Positions 51,646-64,000 are shown, counted from the stretch's first letter. The stretch: DNA of 64,000 nt from an uncultured Pelagibacteraceae bacterium (GCA_902598425.1 CACKBK010000002.1:45706-109705), one strand, 5' to 3'. Translations and numbers: made by a program. Notes: generated from the letters alone by a model not told the origin.

Positions 51646-52473
51646 GTGTCTAAAATAAAACTATCAAAAAAATATATACATAAAATTTGTAAAGAGGCTT
51701 TAAAAGAAGATCTCTATCCCTCTGGAGACATAACTTCTAAACTTTTAAATAATACAAATAAAATAAAAGCAAAAATTGTATCAAATTCAAGCGGCATAAT
51801 TGGTGGCTTAGAATTTGCAAAACAAACTTTTAGAATAGTTGATAAAAAAATATTGTTTAAAATTAAAAAAAAAGAAGGATCGAAAGTAAAAAAAAAACAG
51901 GTAATTGCAGAAATTATAGGAAATGTTAAGAATATTTTAACTGGTGAAAGAGTAGCTTTAAATTTTTTATCTCATGTTTCAGGTATAGCAACTCAAACAA
52001 ATAAGTATGTCAATAAAGTTAAAAAAAAAACAAAAATTTGTTGCACAAGAAAAACCATACCAGGTCTAAGAGCCATTCAAAAATATGCAGTTAATCTGGG
52101 CGGAGGCTACAACCATCGTTTTAATTTAAGTGATGAATTCTTAATTAAAGACAACCACATTGCTAATACAAACTTAAGAGAATTGATTATTAAAGCAAAG
52201 AAAAATAGAAAAAAAATTACAGTTGAAGTAGATAATTTAAATCAGTTGAAAAAAGTATTAGATTTGAAATTTGATACTGTTTTATTTGATAATATGAATG
52301 TAAAAAATTTAAGAAAAGGTGTTCAGCTAGTAAAGAATAAATATGAAACTGAGGCATCCGGAAATGTTAATTTAAAAAATATAAGAAAAATAGCATCAGC
52401 CGGTATAAATAGAATTTCTATTGGACGTTTAACACATAGTATTTCTGCGATTGATTTAAAATTAGAAATTTAA
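51646..52473 (+). CDS. nadC: nicotinate-nucleotide diphosphorylase (carboxylating)
   Basis: EDLYPSGDITSKLL, GERVALNFLSHVSGIAT, TRKTIPGLRAIQKYAVNLGGGYNHRFNLSDEFLIKDNH; GTG start. Confidence 0.95.
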   Translation: MSKIKLSKKYIHKICKEALKEDLYPSGDITSKLLNNTNKIKAKIVSNSSGIIGGLEFAKQTFRIVDKKILFKIKKKEGSKVKKKQVIAEIIGNVKNILTGERVALNFLSHVSGIATQTNKYVNKVKKKTKICCTRKTIPGLRAIQKYAVNLGGGYNHRFNLSDEFLIKDNHIANTNLRELIIKAKKNRKKITVEVDNLNQLKKVLDLKFDTVLFDNMNVKNLRKGVQLVKNKYETEASGNVNLKNIRKIASAGINRISIGRLTHSISAIDLKLEI

Positions 52474-52474
52474 A

Positions 52475-55132
52475 TTATTTTTTTAATTGTGCTTGTGCGG
52501 CTGCAAGCCTTGCAACAGGAACTCTGTAAGGTGAGCAAGAAACATAATTAAGACCTGTGTTTGAACAAAAATTGATACTTTTTGGATCCCCGCCATGTTC
52601 CCCACAAATTCCTAATTTAAGTTTTTTATTTTGCTTTCTACCTTTAAAAGTAGCAATTTCAATTAAATCTCCCACCCCTTCATCAATTGATATAAATGGA
52701 TCGATATCAAATATTTTATTCTCAATATAATCATTTAAAAATTTACCACTATCATCTCTGCTAATACCAAATGTTGTTTGTGTTAAATCATTTGTTCCAA
52801 AACTAAAAAAGTCAGCATGTTTGGCTATATCTTGAGCTTTTATTGCGGCTCTTGGTAATTCAATCATTGTACCCACAAAGTAATCTATTTTTGTTTTATT
52901 TTCTGCTTTTACTTGATTTGCAACTCTATCAACCAAATTTTTCATTATTTGTATTTCAGCTTCTGTAGAAACTAAGGGGATCATAATTTCTGGAATAATT
53001 GATTTAATTTTTTTATTCTTGCATTCAATTATAGCTTCAAAAATTGCTCTACATTGCATTTCGTAAATCTCAGGAAAAGAAATAGCTAATCTACAACCCC
53101 TATGTCCCAACATTGGGTTATGCTCATGTAGTTCCCCTATTCGTGACTCTATTTCGTTAATAGCTAAACCAAGTGAGTTTGAAACATCTTTAATTTCTTT
53201 TTCAGATTTTGGTAAAAATTCATGTAATGGTGGGTCTAATAGTCTGACTGTCACAGGAAGACCATTCATAATTTTAAATATTTCTATAAAATCTTTCTTT
53301 TGGTGAGGTAAAAGTTTTGCTAAAGCTTTATTTCTATCGGTTGTAGTCTTAGAGAGTATCATTTCTCTTACAGACATAATTCTATCTTCGTCAAAAAACA
53401 TATGTTCTGTTCTGCAAAGTCCAATACCTTCAGCACCAAAATCTCTTGCAGCTTTAGTATCTACTGGAGTTTCAGAATTGGTTCTTATTTTGAGTTTTCT
53501 AAAACTATCAGCCCAACTCATTAATTTTGAAAAGTCTCCTGATATCTCAGGTTTTACTGTTTGAACCTCTCCTAATATTATTCTTCCAGTAGATCCATCA
53601 ATTGTAATGATTTCTCCCTCCGTGACTTGAATTTGATCAGTTTTAAATAGTTTATTTTCATAATCTATACTAATTTCACTAGATCCAGAAATACATGGTC
53701 TTCCCATACCTCTTGCAACAACTGCGGCATGACTTGTCATTCCTCCCCTGGAGGTTAAAATTCCTTTAGCAGCATGCATTCCGTGAATATCTTCTGGTGA
53801 TGTTTCAACTCTTACCAAAATAGTATTTTGCATCATTCCATTAAGCCTTTCTGCCTCTTCTGATGAGAAGACCACCTTTCCACTAACTGCACCTGGAGAT
53901 GCGGGCAATCCTTTAGCTATTACTTTTATTTCACTTTTTTCATCTAAGGTTGGATGAAGAAGTGTATCCAAAGAATTTGGATCAATTCTTAAAATAGCTT
54001 CTTTTCTAGAAATTAGTTTTTCTTTTACCATATCTACTGCAATTTTAACTGCTGATTTTGCTGTTCTTTTTCCAGATCTAGTTTGAAGCATCCAAAGTTT
54101 TTTATTCTCTACAGTAAACTCAACATCTTGCATATCTTTATATCGCTTTTCTAAAATAGATAATATTTTTTTAAGTTGTTTAAATACTTTTGGCATAGTT
54201 TCTTCCATCGATAATTCTTTTCCACCAGAATTAATCCTTGCTTTTTTTGTAATATGTTGAGGCGTTCTTGTCCCCGCAACAACGTCCTCACCTTGTGCAT
54301 TGATTAAATATTCACCATATATTTCATTTTTTCCACTTGATGGATCTCTAGTGAAAACTACTCCAGTTGCACAATCGTCACCCATATTGCCAAAAACCAT
54401 TGATTGAACATTTACAGCGGTACCCCAATCATCTGGGATATGATTTAGTTTTCTATACACTTTAGCACGATGGCTTTGCCAAGATAAAAAAACGGCAGAT
54501 ATTGCACCATCAAGTTGTTTATAAACATCTTGTGGGAATTCTTTCTTTGTCTTTTCTTTTACAACATTTTTAAAGTCGCTGATTAATGCATCCCAGTCTT
54601 GTTCGTCTAGCTCGGTATCTAACAAAACTCCTTTTGTTAATTTATAATTCTCAATTAACTCCTCAAAATTAAAGCTATCTATTCCAAGTACAACACTCGA
54701 ATACATTTGAATAAATCTTCTATAACTATCTTTTGCGAACCTTTTGTTTGAAGTTTTGTTAGCTAACGCCATAACCGTTTTATCATTTAGACCTAGATTT
54801 AGTATCGTATCCATCATTCCTGGCATCGATACTCTTGCTCCTGATCGAACGGAAACTAATAAAGGATTTTTTAAATCTCCAAATTTTTTGTTTGTTTCTC
54901 TCTCTATTTGAGATAGTTGCTTATTAATTTCTTTTATTAATTGCTTATTAAGCTGTTTGTTGTTTTTATAAAATATATCACAAACTTTAGTGGAAATTGT
55001 AAATCCAGGAGGAACTGGCAATCCCATTCTTCCCATTTGAGATAGATTTGCACCTTTTCCACCAAGAAAATTCTTTGGGTTTTTAATTCTTTTTGAAAAC
55101 TTTGAATTAAAGTTTATAATTAAATCACTCAT
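52475..55132 (-). CDS. ppdK: pyruvate phosphate dikinase
   Basis: FLGGKGANLSQMGRMGLPVPPGFTI, GILTSRGGMTSHAAVVARGMGRPC, phospho-His region, PEP-binding C-terminal domain. Confidence 0.95.
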   Translation of the reverse strand: MSDLIINFNSKFSKRIKNPKNFLGGKGANLSQMGRMGLPVPPGFTISTKVCDIFYKNNKQLNKQLIKEINKQLSQIERETNKKFGDLKNPLLVSVRSGARVSMPGMMDTILNLGLNDKTVMALANKTSNKRFAKDSYRRFIQMYSSVVLGIDSFNFEELIENYKLTKGVLLDTELDEQDWDALISDFKNVVKEKTKKEFPQDVYKQLDGAISAVFLSWQSHRAKVYRKLNHIPDDWGTAVNVQSMVFGNMGDDCATGVVFTRDPSSGKNEIYGEYLINAQGEDVVAGTRTPQHITKKARINSGGKELSMEETMPKVFKQLKKILSILEKRYKDMQDVEFTVENKKLWMLQTRSGKRTAKSAVKIAVDMVKEKLISRKEAILRIDPNSLDTLLHPTLDEKSEIKVIAKGLPASPGAVSGKVVFSSEEAERLNGMMQNTILVRVETSPEDIHGMHAAKGILTSRGGMTSHAAVVARGMGRPCISGSSEISIDYENKLFKTDQIQVTEGEIITIDGSTGRIILGEVQTVKPEISGDFSKLMSWADSFRKLKIRTNSETPVDTKAARDFGAEGIGLCRTEHMFFDEDRIMSVREMILSKTTTDRNKALAKLLPHQKKDFIEIFKIMNGLPVTVRLLDPPLHEFLPKSEKEIKDVSNSLGLAINEIESRIGELHEHNPMLGHRGCRLAISFPEIYEMQCRAIFEAIIECKNKKIKSIIPEIMIPLVSTEAEIQIMKNLVDRVANQVKAENKTKIDYFVGTMIELPRAAIKAQDIAKHADFFSFGTNDLTQTTFGISRDDSGKFLNDYIENKIFDIDPFISIDEGVGDLIEIATFKGRKQNKKLKLGICGEHGGDPKSINFCSNTGLNYVSCSPYRVPVARLAAAQAQLKK

Positions 55133-57198
55133 TAAGCACTCTCGATTTTAGAAAAATTTATATAATTTTCGAATGTTCTACAAAACATTTGAAGGAGTTC
55201 CAATCGATTTTTTCTAATTATTTCATCATTGTCATTAACAATTATATTATCAAAAAAAGCAGAAATAATCGGTTTTGCAGTCTTTAGATTATCAAGAGTT
55301 GTTTCGTAATTTTCATCTTTATCTATATTTGTAAAATATTTCTTTAATTCTTTTATTTTTTTAAATAAATTTTTTTCAAAATCGTTTTTAAATATTCCTG
55401 GATCAGCAGTATCTGCCAGCTCTAATTTATTATCTTTTAGCTCATTTTCAATAATGTTTGATGCTCGTTTATAACTTGAGATAATATCTATTCCACTTTC
55501 TTTGTTTATAATTTTGTTTAAAGCGAAAGACTTTCTAAAAATTTCGTTTATATTATTTATATTTTTATTATTTAAACTAGCGTTAATTATATCAGGTCTA
55601 ATAGCTTTATCTTTCATGTAATATTTTAATCTTTCTAACAAAAATTCAGATAAATCTTTTAATACAGCTGTATTATCAAATTTATAACTTTGTACTTGGT
55701 ACAAAAGCAAAGAATAATTTATCAGATCTTTAATTCTAATATTTTTCTTATTTTCAAGTATTAGTCTAATAACTCCTAATGCTGCTCTTCTTAATGCAAA
55801 TGGATCTTTTGAGCTTGTGGGCTTTTGATTAACACCGAAGAAACCAACTAATGTATCTAACTTATCAGTCAACGAAAGACCAAGACTAAAAGGTCTCGTT
55901 GGAACTTTGCTTTCAAGTGAATTAGGTAAATAATGTTCTTTTATTGCAAGAGAAACATCTTTATCAAAACCTTGTGATTCAGCAAAATAACCTCCCATTA
56001 CACCTTGAAGTTCTGGAAACTCTCCAACAAGATCAGAAAGCAAATCAGTTTTGCAGATAGAGCATGAAATTTCAATTTTATCTTTACTAATTAAAAGTTC
56101 ATCTGAGATTGCTCCACCTAATTTCCTCATCCTTTGAATTTTGTCAAAATAAGTTCCTAATCCTTTGAAATAATTCATACTTTTTAGTTTGGAAACTTGT
56201 TTAAATAAATTTTGATTTTTGTTTTTATTCCAGAAAAATTCAGCATCATTTAGTCTTGCTTCAACCACTCTTTCATTACCTGCTTTAATATAGCCTTTTG
56301 GATCTTTATTATTTGCAACAACAAAAAACTGATTGGTAATATTTCCTTTTCTATCCAAAGTATGAAAATATTTTTGATGGTGTTGCATTGTAATTACAAG
56401 AATTTCTTTTGGCATAGATAGAAAGCGTTTGTCGAATTGACATAATAAAATATTTGGCTGCTCAACTAAATCTGTTACTTCTGCCAAAAGCTTTTCATTG
56501 ATTTCAATATCAATGTTATTTTTTTTTGAGTTTTTAATAAGTTGTTTTTTAATAATTGATTTACGTTGATTTTGATCAATCGTGATATTTAATTTTTTTA
56601 AACAATCTATATAGTCTTTATATCCTCTTACTATTTTTTTTTTATCCTCAAATTCTTTATCTAAGATTATGAAATTACAGCTTCTTAAATGATGGTAATT
56701 AAAATCGATAAACTTATTATCAAAAACAGCTATTAAAGATTTTAAAGGTCTTGCCCACTGTAAACTGTAGTCTGACCACCTCATAGAATTTTTCCAGTCA
56801 ATTTTGTCTAATATTGTTGGTATTTCTCTTTCAAGTATGTCCTTAGTATTGATTTTCTCTTTTGGTTTTAAAAAAAAATAAAATTCACCTTTTTCAGTTT
56901 CTTTTTTAAAGATTTCTTTTTCAGTAATTTTATTTGATCTTAAAAAACCATCTAGCGCCTCTTTGGGTGATTTTGTACTAGGTCCTCGCTTCTCCTCCTT
57001 TTCAAAAACAATTTGTTTATTTAAACCATCAAAAAATACTACTAATCTATTTGGAACAGAAAAGACTTTGCTATTTTTATATTTTATTTTTTTTTCTTCA
57101 AATAATTTTTTAAAATTATAAGACAAATAATTTCTCGCATCATTTTGTAATTTAGCTGGTATCTCCTCTGTAAAAACTTCTAAAAAAAATTCAGACAT
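55132..57198 (-). CDS. glyS: glycyl-tRNA synthetase beta subunit
   Basis: FFLEVFTEEIPAKLQNDARNYL, RWSDYSLQWARPLKSLIA, KVPTRPFSLGLSLTDKLDTLVGFFGV. Confidence 0.94.
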   Translation of the reverse strand: MSEFFLEVFTEEIPAKLQNDARNYLSYNFKKLFEEKKIKYKNSKVFSVPNRLVVFFDGLNKQIVFEKEEKRGPSTKSPKEALDGFLRSNKITEKEIFKKETEKGEFYFFLKPKEKINTKDILEREIPTILDKIDWKNSMRWSDYSLQWARPLKSLIAVFDNKFIDFNYHHLRSCNFIILDKEFEDKKKIVRGYKDYIDCLKKLNITIDQNQRKSIIKKQLIKNSKKNNIDIEINEKLLAEVTDLVEQPNILLCQFDKRFLSMPKEILVITMQHHQKYFHTLDRKGNITNQFFVVANNKDPKGYIKAGNERVVEARLNDAEFFWNKNKNQNLFKQVSKLKSMNYFKGLGTYFDKIQRMRKLGGAISDELLISKDKIEISCSICKTDLLSDLVGEFPELQGVMGGYFAESQGFDKDVSLAIKEHYLPNSLESKVPTRPFSLGLSLTDKLDTLVGFFGVNQKPTSSKDPFALRRAALGVIRLILENKKNIRIKDLINYSLLLYQVQSYKFDNTAVLKDLSEFLLERLKYYMKDKAIRPDIINASLNNKNINNINEIFRKSFALNKIINKESGIDIISSYKRASNIIENELKDNKLELADTADPGIFKNDFEKNLFKKIKELKKYFTNIDKDENYETTLDNLKTAKPIISAFFDNIIVNDNDEIIRKNRLELLQMFCRTFENYINFSKIESA

Positions 57199-57199
57199 T

Positions 57200-58084
57200 T
57201 TAAGTTTGATTTTTTAACCAAGTTTCAGCTGCCGCTTTTGTGATATCTCTTATCCTTGATATATATTCGGCTCTTTGAGCAACACTTATTACACCACGTG
57301 CATCTAAAATATTAAAAATATGGCTTGCCTTTAAACATTGATCATAGGCTGGTAATGACACGTTATTTTCAGTGAGCATCTTTGCCTCTTTTTCAGTCAT
57401 ATCAAAAATTTTAAAAAGATTTTCTGTATTTGCTAATTCAAAATTATAAGTAGAGAATTCCTTTTCTGCTTGATGAAATACATCTCTATATTTAATATCT
57501 TCACTGTTCCATATTAAATCATAAACATTTTTTTTCTGTTGAGTAAACATACACAACCTTTCTAAACCATATGTAAGTTCAACCGAAACTGGTTTGCATT
57601 CAAAGCCTGCCATTTGTTGAAAGTAGGTAAATTGAGTAATCTCCATCCCATCGCACCAAACTTCCCAGCCAAGTCCAGCTGCACCTAATGTTGGGCTTTC
57701 CCAATCATCTTCTATAAAACGAATGTCATGTTCTTTATGATTGATGCCTATCGTTTTTAAACTGTTTAAATAAAGTTTTTTTATATTTTTTGGTGATGGT
57801 TTAATAATTACTTGAAACTGATAATAGTGCTGAAGCCTATTAGGATTGTCTCCATATCGTCCATCAGTTGGTCTTCTTGAAGGTTGAACATAAGCAGCTT
57901 TCCAGGGATTTGGACCTAATGATCTAAGTGTTGTTGCTGGATGGAATGTTCCAGCCCCCACTTCAATATCATAAGGCTGAAGTATCACGCAACCATTTTT
58001 ACCCCAATATTTTTGCAGATTAAAAATTGTGTCTTGAAAAGTTTGAAACTTGGGTTTTTTTTTAATTTTAATTTTAGAAACCAT
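57200..58084 (-). CDS. glyQ: glycyl-tRNA synthetase alpha subunit
   Basis: [70 protein letters not shown]. Confidence 0.96.
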   Translation of the reverse strand: MVSKIKIKKKPKFQTFQDTIFNLQKYWGKNGCVILQPYDIEVGAGTFHPATTLRSLGPNPWKAAYVQPSRRPTDGRYGDNPNRLQHYYQFQVIIKPSPKNIKKLYLNSLKTIGINHKEHDIRFIEDDWESPTLGAAGLGWEVWCDGMEITQFTYFQQMAGFECKPVSVELTYGLERLCMFTQQKKNVYDLIWNSEDIKYRDVFHQAEKEFSTYNFELANTENLFKIFDMTEKEAKMLTENNVSLPAYDQCLKASHIFNILDARGVISVAQRAEYISRIRDITKAAAETWLKNQT

Positions 58085-58880
58085 ATCTTTGCCAGATAGA
58101 TCTTTCTTCCATAATACTTATAACTTTCTCAGTATGACTCTCTGACGATAGTTTACTTGCAAGCCAACCTTTTTGTTTTTCAAATTTTTTAATAACAACA
58201 TCTTCACCATATTTTTCTTTTAATACTTTTTCAGCATTTCCTATTCCATCAATAAGACCAAGCTCTTTTGCTTTTCTTCCAGACCAAAACTCACCTGAAA
58301 ATAATTCTATTCCAGAATCTTTTTTTAATTTATTTGAACGACTGTTTTCTACGACCTCTATAAAATCTTTATGAAGATCTAATTGAATATTTTTTAATCT
58401 ATCAATATCCTCTTTTTTTTCCTCCATAAATGGATCAAGAGTACTTTTATTTTTTCCAGCTGTATAAACTCTTCTTTGAACACCAATTTTACTTATTAGC
58501 TCAGTAAAACCAAAAGATGAATATATTACTCCTATAGATCCTATAATGGAACTTTGATTTGCATAAATTTCGTCACCAGAACAAGCTATAAGATATCCTC
58601 CTGATGCAGCTACATCTTCGGCAAAAATTATTACTTTTTTTTTATGTTTTTTAGCTAAAGACTTAATTTGATCATGGATTAAATGTGATTGAACTGGAGA
58701 TCCTCCAGGAGAATTTATTGAAATTGCTACTGCTGGTGCTTTTTTTATAGAAAAAGCCTTTTTAATTATTTCTTCCTGACTAGCAAAATTTATTCCTTGC
58801 TTAAACTTTCCAACATTACCTATTACCCCATTTAATTTGATATGGGGTATAATTTTTTTTTTTTTGAAAATTGAAAACAT
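58074..58880 (-). CDS. S49-family (SppA-like) peptidase
   Basis: [54 protein letters not shown]. Confidence 0.9.
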   Translation of the reverse strand: MFSIFKKKKIIPHIKLNGVIGNVGKFKQGINFASQEEIIKKAFSIKKAPAVAISINSPGGSPVQSHLIHDQIKSLAKKHKKKVIIFAEDVAASGGYLIACSGDEIYANQSSIIGSIGVIYSSFGFTELISKIGVQRRVYTAGKNKSTLDPFMEEKKEDIDRLKNIQLDLHKDFIEVVENSRSNKLKKDSGIELFSGEFWSGRKAKELGLIDGIGNAEKVLKEKYGEDVVIKKFEKQKGWLASKLSSESHTEKVISIMEERSIWQRYGF

Positions 58881-58989
58881 ACGTATGCTTATAAAATTTA
58901 TGATAAAATATAAAGTCTACTTATAGTTGAAGTTTTAGGTGCGTCAATTGATAAGTATAATATTGATGTTATTATACTAGTTTACAGCC

Positions 58990-60003
58990 ATGGGTACAGT
59001 TGTTCAGTTAAAAAATAAGATAAATAACTCTTATTCAGAACTTAAAAGTTCTGTTGAAGATAAGTTAATTTTAGTTGAAGAGAGAATTAAATCTAAATTG
59101 TCTAGTAAAGTGGAACTAGTTGACGAAATGACAAGTTACCATTTAAGAACAGGCGGAAAAAGACTAAGAGCATTACTAACCTTAGGCTCAGCAAAACTCT
59201 GCGGCTATCAAAAAGGATCTAGAGACGTAAATTTGGCAGCATGTGTAGAATTAATTCACGCAGCAACTCTAATGCACGACGATGTCATAGATAATAGTGA
59301 TGTTAGAAGAGGTAAAAAGACATTAAATAAAATTTGGGGAAATCAATCATCAATTTTAGTTGGTGATTATTTGTTGAGCAGATGCTTCGAAATGATGGTG
59401 GAGGATGGCAATCTAGAAGTTTTGAAACTTTTATCATCGACTTCAGCTGAAATATCACAAGGAGAAGTGCTTCAACTTCAACATAAAGGTGAGGTTGATA
59501 TGTTAGAGGAAACTTATTTAAAAATAATTTCGGCAAAAACAGCTTCATTATTTGCAGCAGCAACTAAAGTTGGTTCTATTTTAGCAAATCAAGATAAAAA
59601 AATTAAGGACGCTTTAGAATTTTATGGAAAAAATTTAGGTCTTACATTTCAAATTGCAGACGATACATTAGACTATAATTCAGATTTAAAATTTTTTGGC
59701 AAAGAGATTGGAAATGATTTTTTTGAAGGTAAGGTCACTTTACCAATTATATTATTGTATCAAAAATTAGATGAAAAGAAGAAAAAATATTTAAAAACAA
59801 TTTTTGAAAAAGAAGAGAGAAATAACGATGATTTAAAATTTATTTTAGATTTAATTAAAAAAAATAATATCATCAATGATTGTTATGTTAAAGCTGAATA
59901 TTTTATAAATCTTGCATCGAATTCTTTAAGTATTTTTAATAGCTCAAAAGAAAGAGATATTTTAAAGAAATTAACATCATTTAGCTTAGAGAGAAATTTT
60001 TAA
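58990..60003 (+). CDS. ispB: polyprenyl (octaprenyl-type) diphosphate synthase
   Basis: GGKRLRALLTLGSAKLCGY, LMHDDVIDNSDVRRG, QIADDTLDYNSD. Confidence 0.9.
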   Translation: MGTVVQLKNKINNSYSELKSSVEDKLILVEERIKSKLSSKVELVDEMTSYHLRTGGKRLRALLTLGSAKLCGYQKGSRDVNLAACVELIHAATLMHDDVIDNSDVRRGKKTLNKIWGNQSSILVGDYLLSRCFEMMVEDGNLEVLKLLSSTSAEISQGEVLQLQHKGEVDMLEETYLKIISAKTASLFAAATKVGSILANQDKKIKDALEFYGKNLGLTFQIADDTLDYNSDLKFFGKEIGNDFFEGKVTLPIILLYQKLDEKKKKYLKTIFEKEERNNDDLKFILDLIKKNNIINDCYVKAEYFINLASNSLSIFNSSKERDILKKLTSFSLERNF

Positions 60004-60626
60004 GGGCTTAACAAAATTTTTTCCCAATTACCACTTTTAGATTTTATATATTTTAACCTTTGATGAATTCTATTGTCCCCATCAAGCCAAAACTCAATCT
60101 CTTTGGGTGATAAATTCCATCCTGACCAATTTGGAGGTCTCGGCACTTTTTTTTCATCTGGAAATTTTTTTTTAAAATTATTAATTGATTGATATAATTC
60201 ATTTCTATCTTTTAAAATGGTACTTTGTTTAGAAGCCCATGCTCCGATTCTACTTCCATATGATCTTGAGTTATAATAAGCATCAGCATCTTTATCTGGT
60301 ACATTATTTAATTCACCAACTATTCTTATTTGTCTTAAAAGACTTTTCCAATGAAAACACATTGATGCATTAGGATTGCTTTGAATATCCTGACTCTTTT
60401 TACTTTTTAAATTAGTATAAAAAACAAATCCTTTTTCATTGAAATCTTTTAGAAGGACCATTCTTACTGAAGGTATTCCATTTTTTGAACTTGTTGCTAA
60501 TGCTAGAGCGTTTGGATCGTTTATTTCAGTTTTTTTTGCTTCATCAAACCATTCTTTGAATAATTCTAAAGGATTTTTATAGTCCTTAAAGCAAATATCT
60601 AGTCCTAGCGAGTTTTTTTCATTCAT
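60000..60626 (-). CDS. pdxH: pyridoxamine 5'-phosphate oxidase
   Basis: [66 protein letters not shown]. Confidence 0.94.
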   Translation of the reverse strand: MNEKNSLGLDICFKDYKNPLELFKEWFDEAKKTEINDPNALALATSSKNGIPSVRMVLLKDFNEKGFVFYTNLKSKKSQDIQSNPNASMCFHWKSLLRQIRIVGELNNVPDKDADAYYNSRSYGSRIGAWASKQSTILKDRNELYQSINNFKKKFPDEKKVPRPPNWSGWNLSPKEIEFWLDGDNRIHQRLKYIKSKSGNWEKILLSP

Positions 60627-60659
60627 AATTTTAACAAAATAAATTATATAATATATTTA

Positions 60660-61745
60660 ATGTCATTTAATACATTTGGAAAGATATTTCGTTTTACTAC
60701 ATGGGGAGAATCTCATGGCCCAGCAATTGGTTGTATAGTTGACGGATGTCCTCCTAATATACCTATCTCAGAGAGAGACATACAGATAGAGCTAAATAAA
60801 AGAAAGCCTGGCCAATCGAAATTTACTACTCAAAGAAAAGAGGACGATAAAATAAATATTTTATCTGGAGTTTTTGAGGGAAAGTCAACTGGGACGCCTA
60901 TCTCAATGATTATTTATAACAAAGATATGAAATCAAGAGATTATGAAACAATTAAAAATAAATTTAGGCCTGGGCATGCTGATTTTACGTATTTCAAAAA
61001 ATACGGAATAAGAGACTATAGAGGTGGAGGCAGACAGTCTGCAAGAGAAACTGCCGCAAGAGTTGCTGCGGGCGCAATAGCAAAAAAGGTTTTAGAAAAA
61101 AAAATTGGAAAAAAATATAAAGTTATTGGAGCAGTTACTCAATTAGGCATACTTGGTTGCGACGTGAGTAAATGGAATGATAAATTGATCTCAAAAAATC
61201 CATTTTTTTGTCCAGATAAAGATATTTTAAAATTATGGGAAAAATATTTGTTGAGCATTAGAAAAGCAGGTTCTTCATGTGGTGCAATTATCGAAGTTAG
61301 GGCTCGAGGTATTCCATTAGGCTTAGGGGCACCTATTTACTCAAAACTAGATATGGATTTAGCAGCTGCTATGATGAGCATAAATGCTGTTAAAGGAGTG
61401 AATATAGGATCTGGAATGAACTCAGCTCAGCTGTCAGGTGAACAAAATTCTGATGAAATATTTCAGAGAGGAAAATCAACAAAATTTAAATCAAATAATG
61501 CCGGTGGAATACTTGGTGGAATATCTACGGGTCAAGAAATTGTTATATCTTTTGCCGTTAAACCAACATCTTCAATATTAACGTCTAGAAAGACAATAGA
61601 TAAGTTTGGAAAAAATACGTCTATTTCAGTACGAGGTAGACATGATCCTTGTGTTGGAATAAGAGCTGTGCCGATTGGAGAAGCAATGATGCACTGTGTA
61701 TTATTAGATCACTATTTGCTTAATAGTGCACAATGTCTTTCCTAA
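60660..61745 (+). CDS. aroC: chorismate synthase
   Basis: [80 protein letters not shown]. Confidence 0.97.
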   Translation: MSFNTFGKIFRFTTWGESHGPAIGCIVDGCPPNIPISERDIQIELNKRKPGQSKFTTQRKEDDKINILSGVFEGKSTGTPISMIIYNKDMKSRDYETIKNKFRPGHADFTYFKKYGIRDYRGGGRQSARETAARVAAGAIAKKVLEKKIGKKYKVIGAVTQLGILGCDVSKWNDKLISKNPFFCPDKDILKLWEKYLLSIRKAGSSCGAIIEVRARGIPLGLGAPIYSKLDMDLAAAMMSINAVKGVNIGSGMNSAQLSGEQNSDEIFQRGKSTKFKSNNAGGILGGISTGQEIVISFAVKPTSSILTSRKTIDKFGKNTSISVRGRHDPCVGIRAVPIGEAMMHCVLLDHYLLNSAQCLS

Positions 61746-63655
61746 TTTGATTTTTTAATTATTACCTTTGAATTAAGAGTGTCAAAAACCTTATTTTCGA
61801 TATTTCGTGCATCTAGGCCTGCATTCTTGTACATTATATCAGGCTTATCATGATCGATAAACGTGTCTGGCAAAATCATAGATCTAAATTTTAAATTGTT
61901 ATCAATCAAATTTTTTTCAGACAAAAAATAAGATAGATGTGATCCAAATCCACCAATCGAACCTTCTTCAATTGATATTATTGCTTCATGATCAGTTGCT
62001 ATTTGCCAAAATAGATTTTCATCTAAAGGTTTGGCAAATCTAGCGTCTATAATTGTAGGATTGACCCCTTTTTTTGAGAGATTTTCTGAGGCCATCAAAC
62101 ATTCACTTAATCTTGCTCCAAAATTAATTATTGCAATTTTCTTTCCTTCTTTAATTATTCGTCCTTTTCCAATTTCTATTTTTTCATCAATAGAAGGTAA
62201 ATCAACTCCTCTGCCATTTCCTCTTGGATATCTGAAAGCTGATGGTCTATCATTTATATCTATTGACGTGTTTACCATTCTTACTAATTCAGCCTCATCG
62301 CTTGCGGCCATAACTACAAAATTAGGTAAAGTAGAAAGATAAGTTATGTCAAAAGAGCCAGCATGAGTTGGTCCATCTGCACCTACTAGTCCTGCTCGAT
62401 CTATAGCAAACCTAACTGGTAAATTTTGAATTGCAACATCATGAACAACTTGATCATAGGCTCTTTGCAAAAAAGTAGAGTATATTGCTGCATAGGGTTT
62501 GTATCCCTCAGTAGACAGTCCAGCTGCAAAAGTTACCGCATGTTGTTCAGCAATTCCAACATCAAACATTCTTGAAGGAAATTTTTCCCCAAATAGATCC
62601 ATCCCTGTTCCTGATGGCATTGCAGCAGTTATTCCAATTATCTTACTATCTTTTTCGGCGTGTTTAATTAGTGTATTGGCAAATACTTTAGTATATGCAG
62701 GTAAGCTCGAGGTAGATTTTTCTTGTATGCCAGTATTTACATTAAATTTGGATACACCATGAAATTTGTCTTTTGATTTTTCAGCAAATTCATATCCTTT
62801 TCCTTTTTCTGTTTTTATGTGGATCATAATAGGACCATCGTAATTAATTTCTTTCGCATTTTTCAATACTGAAACAAGAGCATCTACATCATGCCCATCA
62901 ATAGGTCCTATGTAATAGAATCCCATTGAATTAAAAAGAGTTCCACCTGTCATTGCTGATCTTAAAAAATCTTCAGCCTTACCGGCTTTTTTGCTAAATC
63001 TTTTTGAAAATGCAGATATTATAAGCTTAAGTGTTTCTCTAAAACTAAAATATAATTTTCCAGATAAGATTTTAGCAAGGTATGCTCTCATGGCACCAAC
63101 TGGTTTAGCAATCGACATGTCATTATCATTTAAAATTACAATCATTTTAGTTTTGCTAGAACCAGCGTTATTCATAGCTTCATACGACATTCCTGCACTT
63201 ATCGCTCCATCACCAATGACAGCAATGACATTATCAGTTTTATTTGATAATTTGTTTGCAACAGCTATACCTAAAGCAGATGATATTGAGGTAGAACTAT
63301 GAGCGGCTCCAAAAGGATCATACTCACTTTCAGATCTTTTTGTAAAACCAGATAGTCCACCACCTTTTCTTAATGTTCTAATCCTATCTTTTCTTCCAGT
63401 TAAAATTTTATGGGGGTAAGTTTGATGTCCAACATCCCATATTAATTTATCGTGAGGTGTGTTAAAAATATAATGAAGAACTACTGTCAGTTCTACAACA
63501 CCTAATCCTGCTCCTAAATGTCCTCCAGTTTCAGAAACTGCATCAATAAGTTCTTCTCTCAATTCTTCAACTAATATTTTCAGCTCGGATTGAGAAAGTT
63601 TTTTTATATCAGATGGAAAGTTAATATTATTTAAATATTTATAATTTTTATTCAT
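61742..63655 (-). CDS. dxs: 1-deoxy-D-xylulose-5-phosphate synthase
   Basis: [81 protein letters not shown]. Confidence 0.97.
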   Translation of the reverse strand: MNKNYKYLNNINFPSDIKKLSQSELKILVEELREELIDAVSETGGHLGAGLGVVELTVVLHYIFNTPHDKLIWDVGHQTYPHKILTGRKDRIRTLRKGGGLSGFTKRSESEYDPFGAAHSSTSISSALGIAVANKLSNKTDNVIAVIGDGAISAGMSYEAMNNAGSSKTKMIVILNDNDMSIAKPVGAMRAYLAKILSGKLYFSFRETLKLIISAFSKRFSKKAGKAEDFLRSAMTGGTLFNSMGFYYIGPIDGHDVDALVSVLKNAKEINYDGPIMIHIKTEKGKGYEFAEKSKDKFHGVSKFNVNTGIQEKSTSSLPAYTKVFANTLIKHAEKDSKIIGITAAMPSGTGMDLFGEKFPSRMFDVGIAEQHAVTFAAGLSTEGYKPYAAIYSTFLQRAYDQVVHDVAIQNLPVRFAIDRAGLVGADGPTHAGSFDITYLSTLPNFVVMAASDEAELVRMVNTSIDINDRPSAFRYPRGNGRGVDLPSIDEKIEIGKGRIIKEGKKIAIINFGARLSECLMASENLSKKGVNPTIIDARFAKPLDENLFWQIATDHEAIISIEEGSIGGFGSHLSYFLSEKNLIDNNLKFRSMILPDTFIDHDKPDIMYKNAGLDARNIENKVFDTLNSKVIIKKSN

Positions 63656-64000
63656 TTACTTCTGTTAACTATATAGTTTATTGTATCTTTTAAATCTTTG
63701 CTTTTTTTTCCATATATTAAAATTTTTTTTAATATATTAAATTTTAATTTATCTCGATAATCAACTGTATTTTGGTATCCTAAAACTTTTATGAGCGTAG
63801 CTTTACCTTTTTTCATATCTTTTTTGGTTTTTTTTCCAGCTCTTTTAGATGAGCTTTTTAAATCAATTAAATCATCAACTATTTGAAATAATAGCCCTAT
63901 TTGTTCTCCAATTAACTTAAATTTTTTTATATGTTTTAATTTATTAGAAACAATAATTGGTGCCATACAACAAAAGCTAAAAAGTTTTCCCGTTTTTTTT
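63652..64000 (-). CDS. ispA: farnesyl/geranyl diphosphate synthase, 5' end outside window
   Basis: Frame open beyond 63966 to window edge ([16 protein letters not shown]...[13 protein letters not shown]); adjacent to dxs. Confidence 0.85.
   Translation of the reverse strand, partial: KKTGKLFSFCCMAPIIVSNKLKHIKKFKLIGEQIGLLFQIVDDLIDLKSSSKRAGKKTKKDMKKGKATLIKVLGYQNTVDYRDKLKFNILKKILIYGKKSKDLKDTINYIVNRSK

Noticed and set aside
62031-63302. Plus-strand ORFs antisense to dxs
   Set aside because: Shadow frames over an unambiguous dxs.
1-64000. CRISPR arrays, insertion sequences, prophage genes, rRNA operon
   Set aside because: None seen: no regularly spaced repeats, transposase, integrase or phage structural genes, and no rRNA sequence recognised.

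Overview
AT-rich, very compact window with the look of a SAR11/Pelagibacter-type alphaproteobacterial chromosome (family and gene-order inference only). About 55 protein genes are mostly core metabolism and information processing: fdh, selO, pxpABC, panB, guaB/guaA, rlmE, pssA/psd, icd, alaS, recA, a tolC-like gene, umuDC, dksA, prpE, a dihydroorotase, nadA/nadC, ppdK, glyQS, ispB, pdxH, aroC, dxs and partial ispA. It also carries a blue-type proteorhodopsin followed by ferredoxin, FNR and GST genes, and one tRNA-Leu(GAG). Main points of interest: (1) an accessory-looking three-gene operon at the left edge with a GHKL-type ATPase (truncated by the window), a 220-aa unknown and a 76-aa unknown; (2) an IMP dehydrogenase that appears to lack its CBS domains; (3) GTTC-N7-GTTC type SOS boxes at umuDC and, imperfectly, recA; (4) a disrupted SMR-family transporter pseudogene; (5) a strong terminator between proteorhodopsin and ferredoxin that leaves almost no room for a separate ferredoxin promoter, plus a 20-bp perfect palindrome in the proteorhodopsin leader; (6) a flavoprotein/DUF1365/CFA-synthase/DUF3833 lipid-modification cluster; (7) an unlisted 41-aa membrane peptide translationally coupled inside a glycosyltransferase operon. 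All product calls come from reading the translations by eye; no database searches were run.
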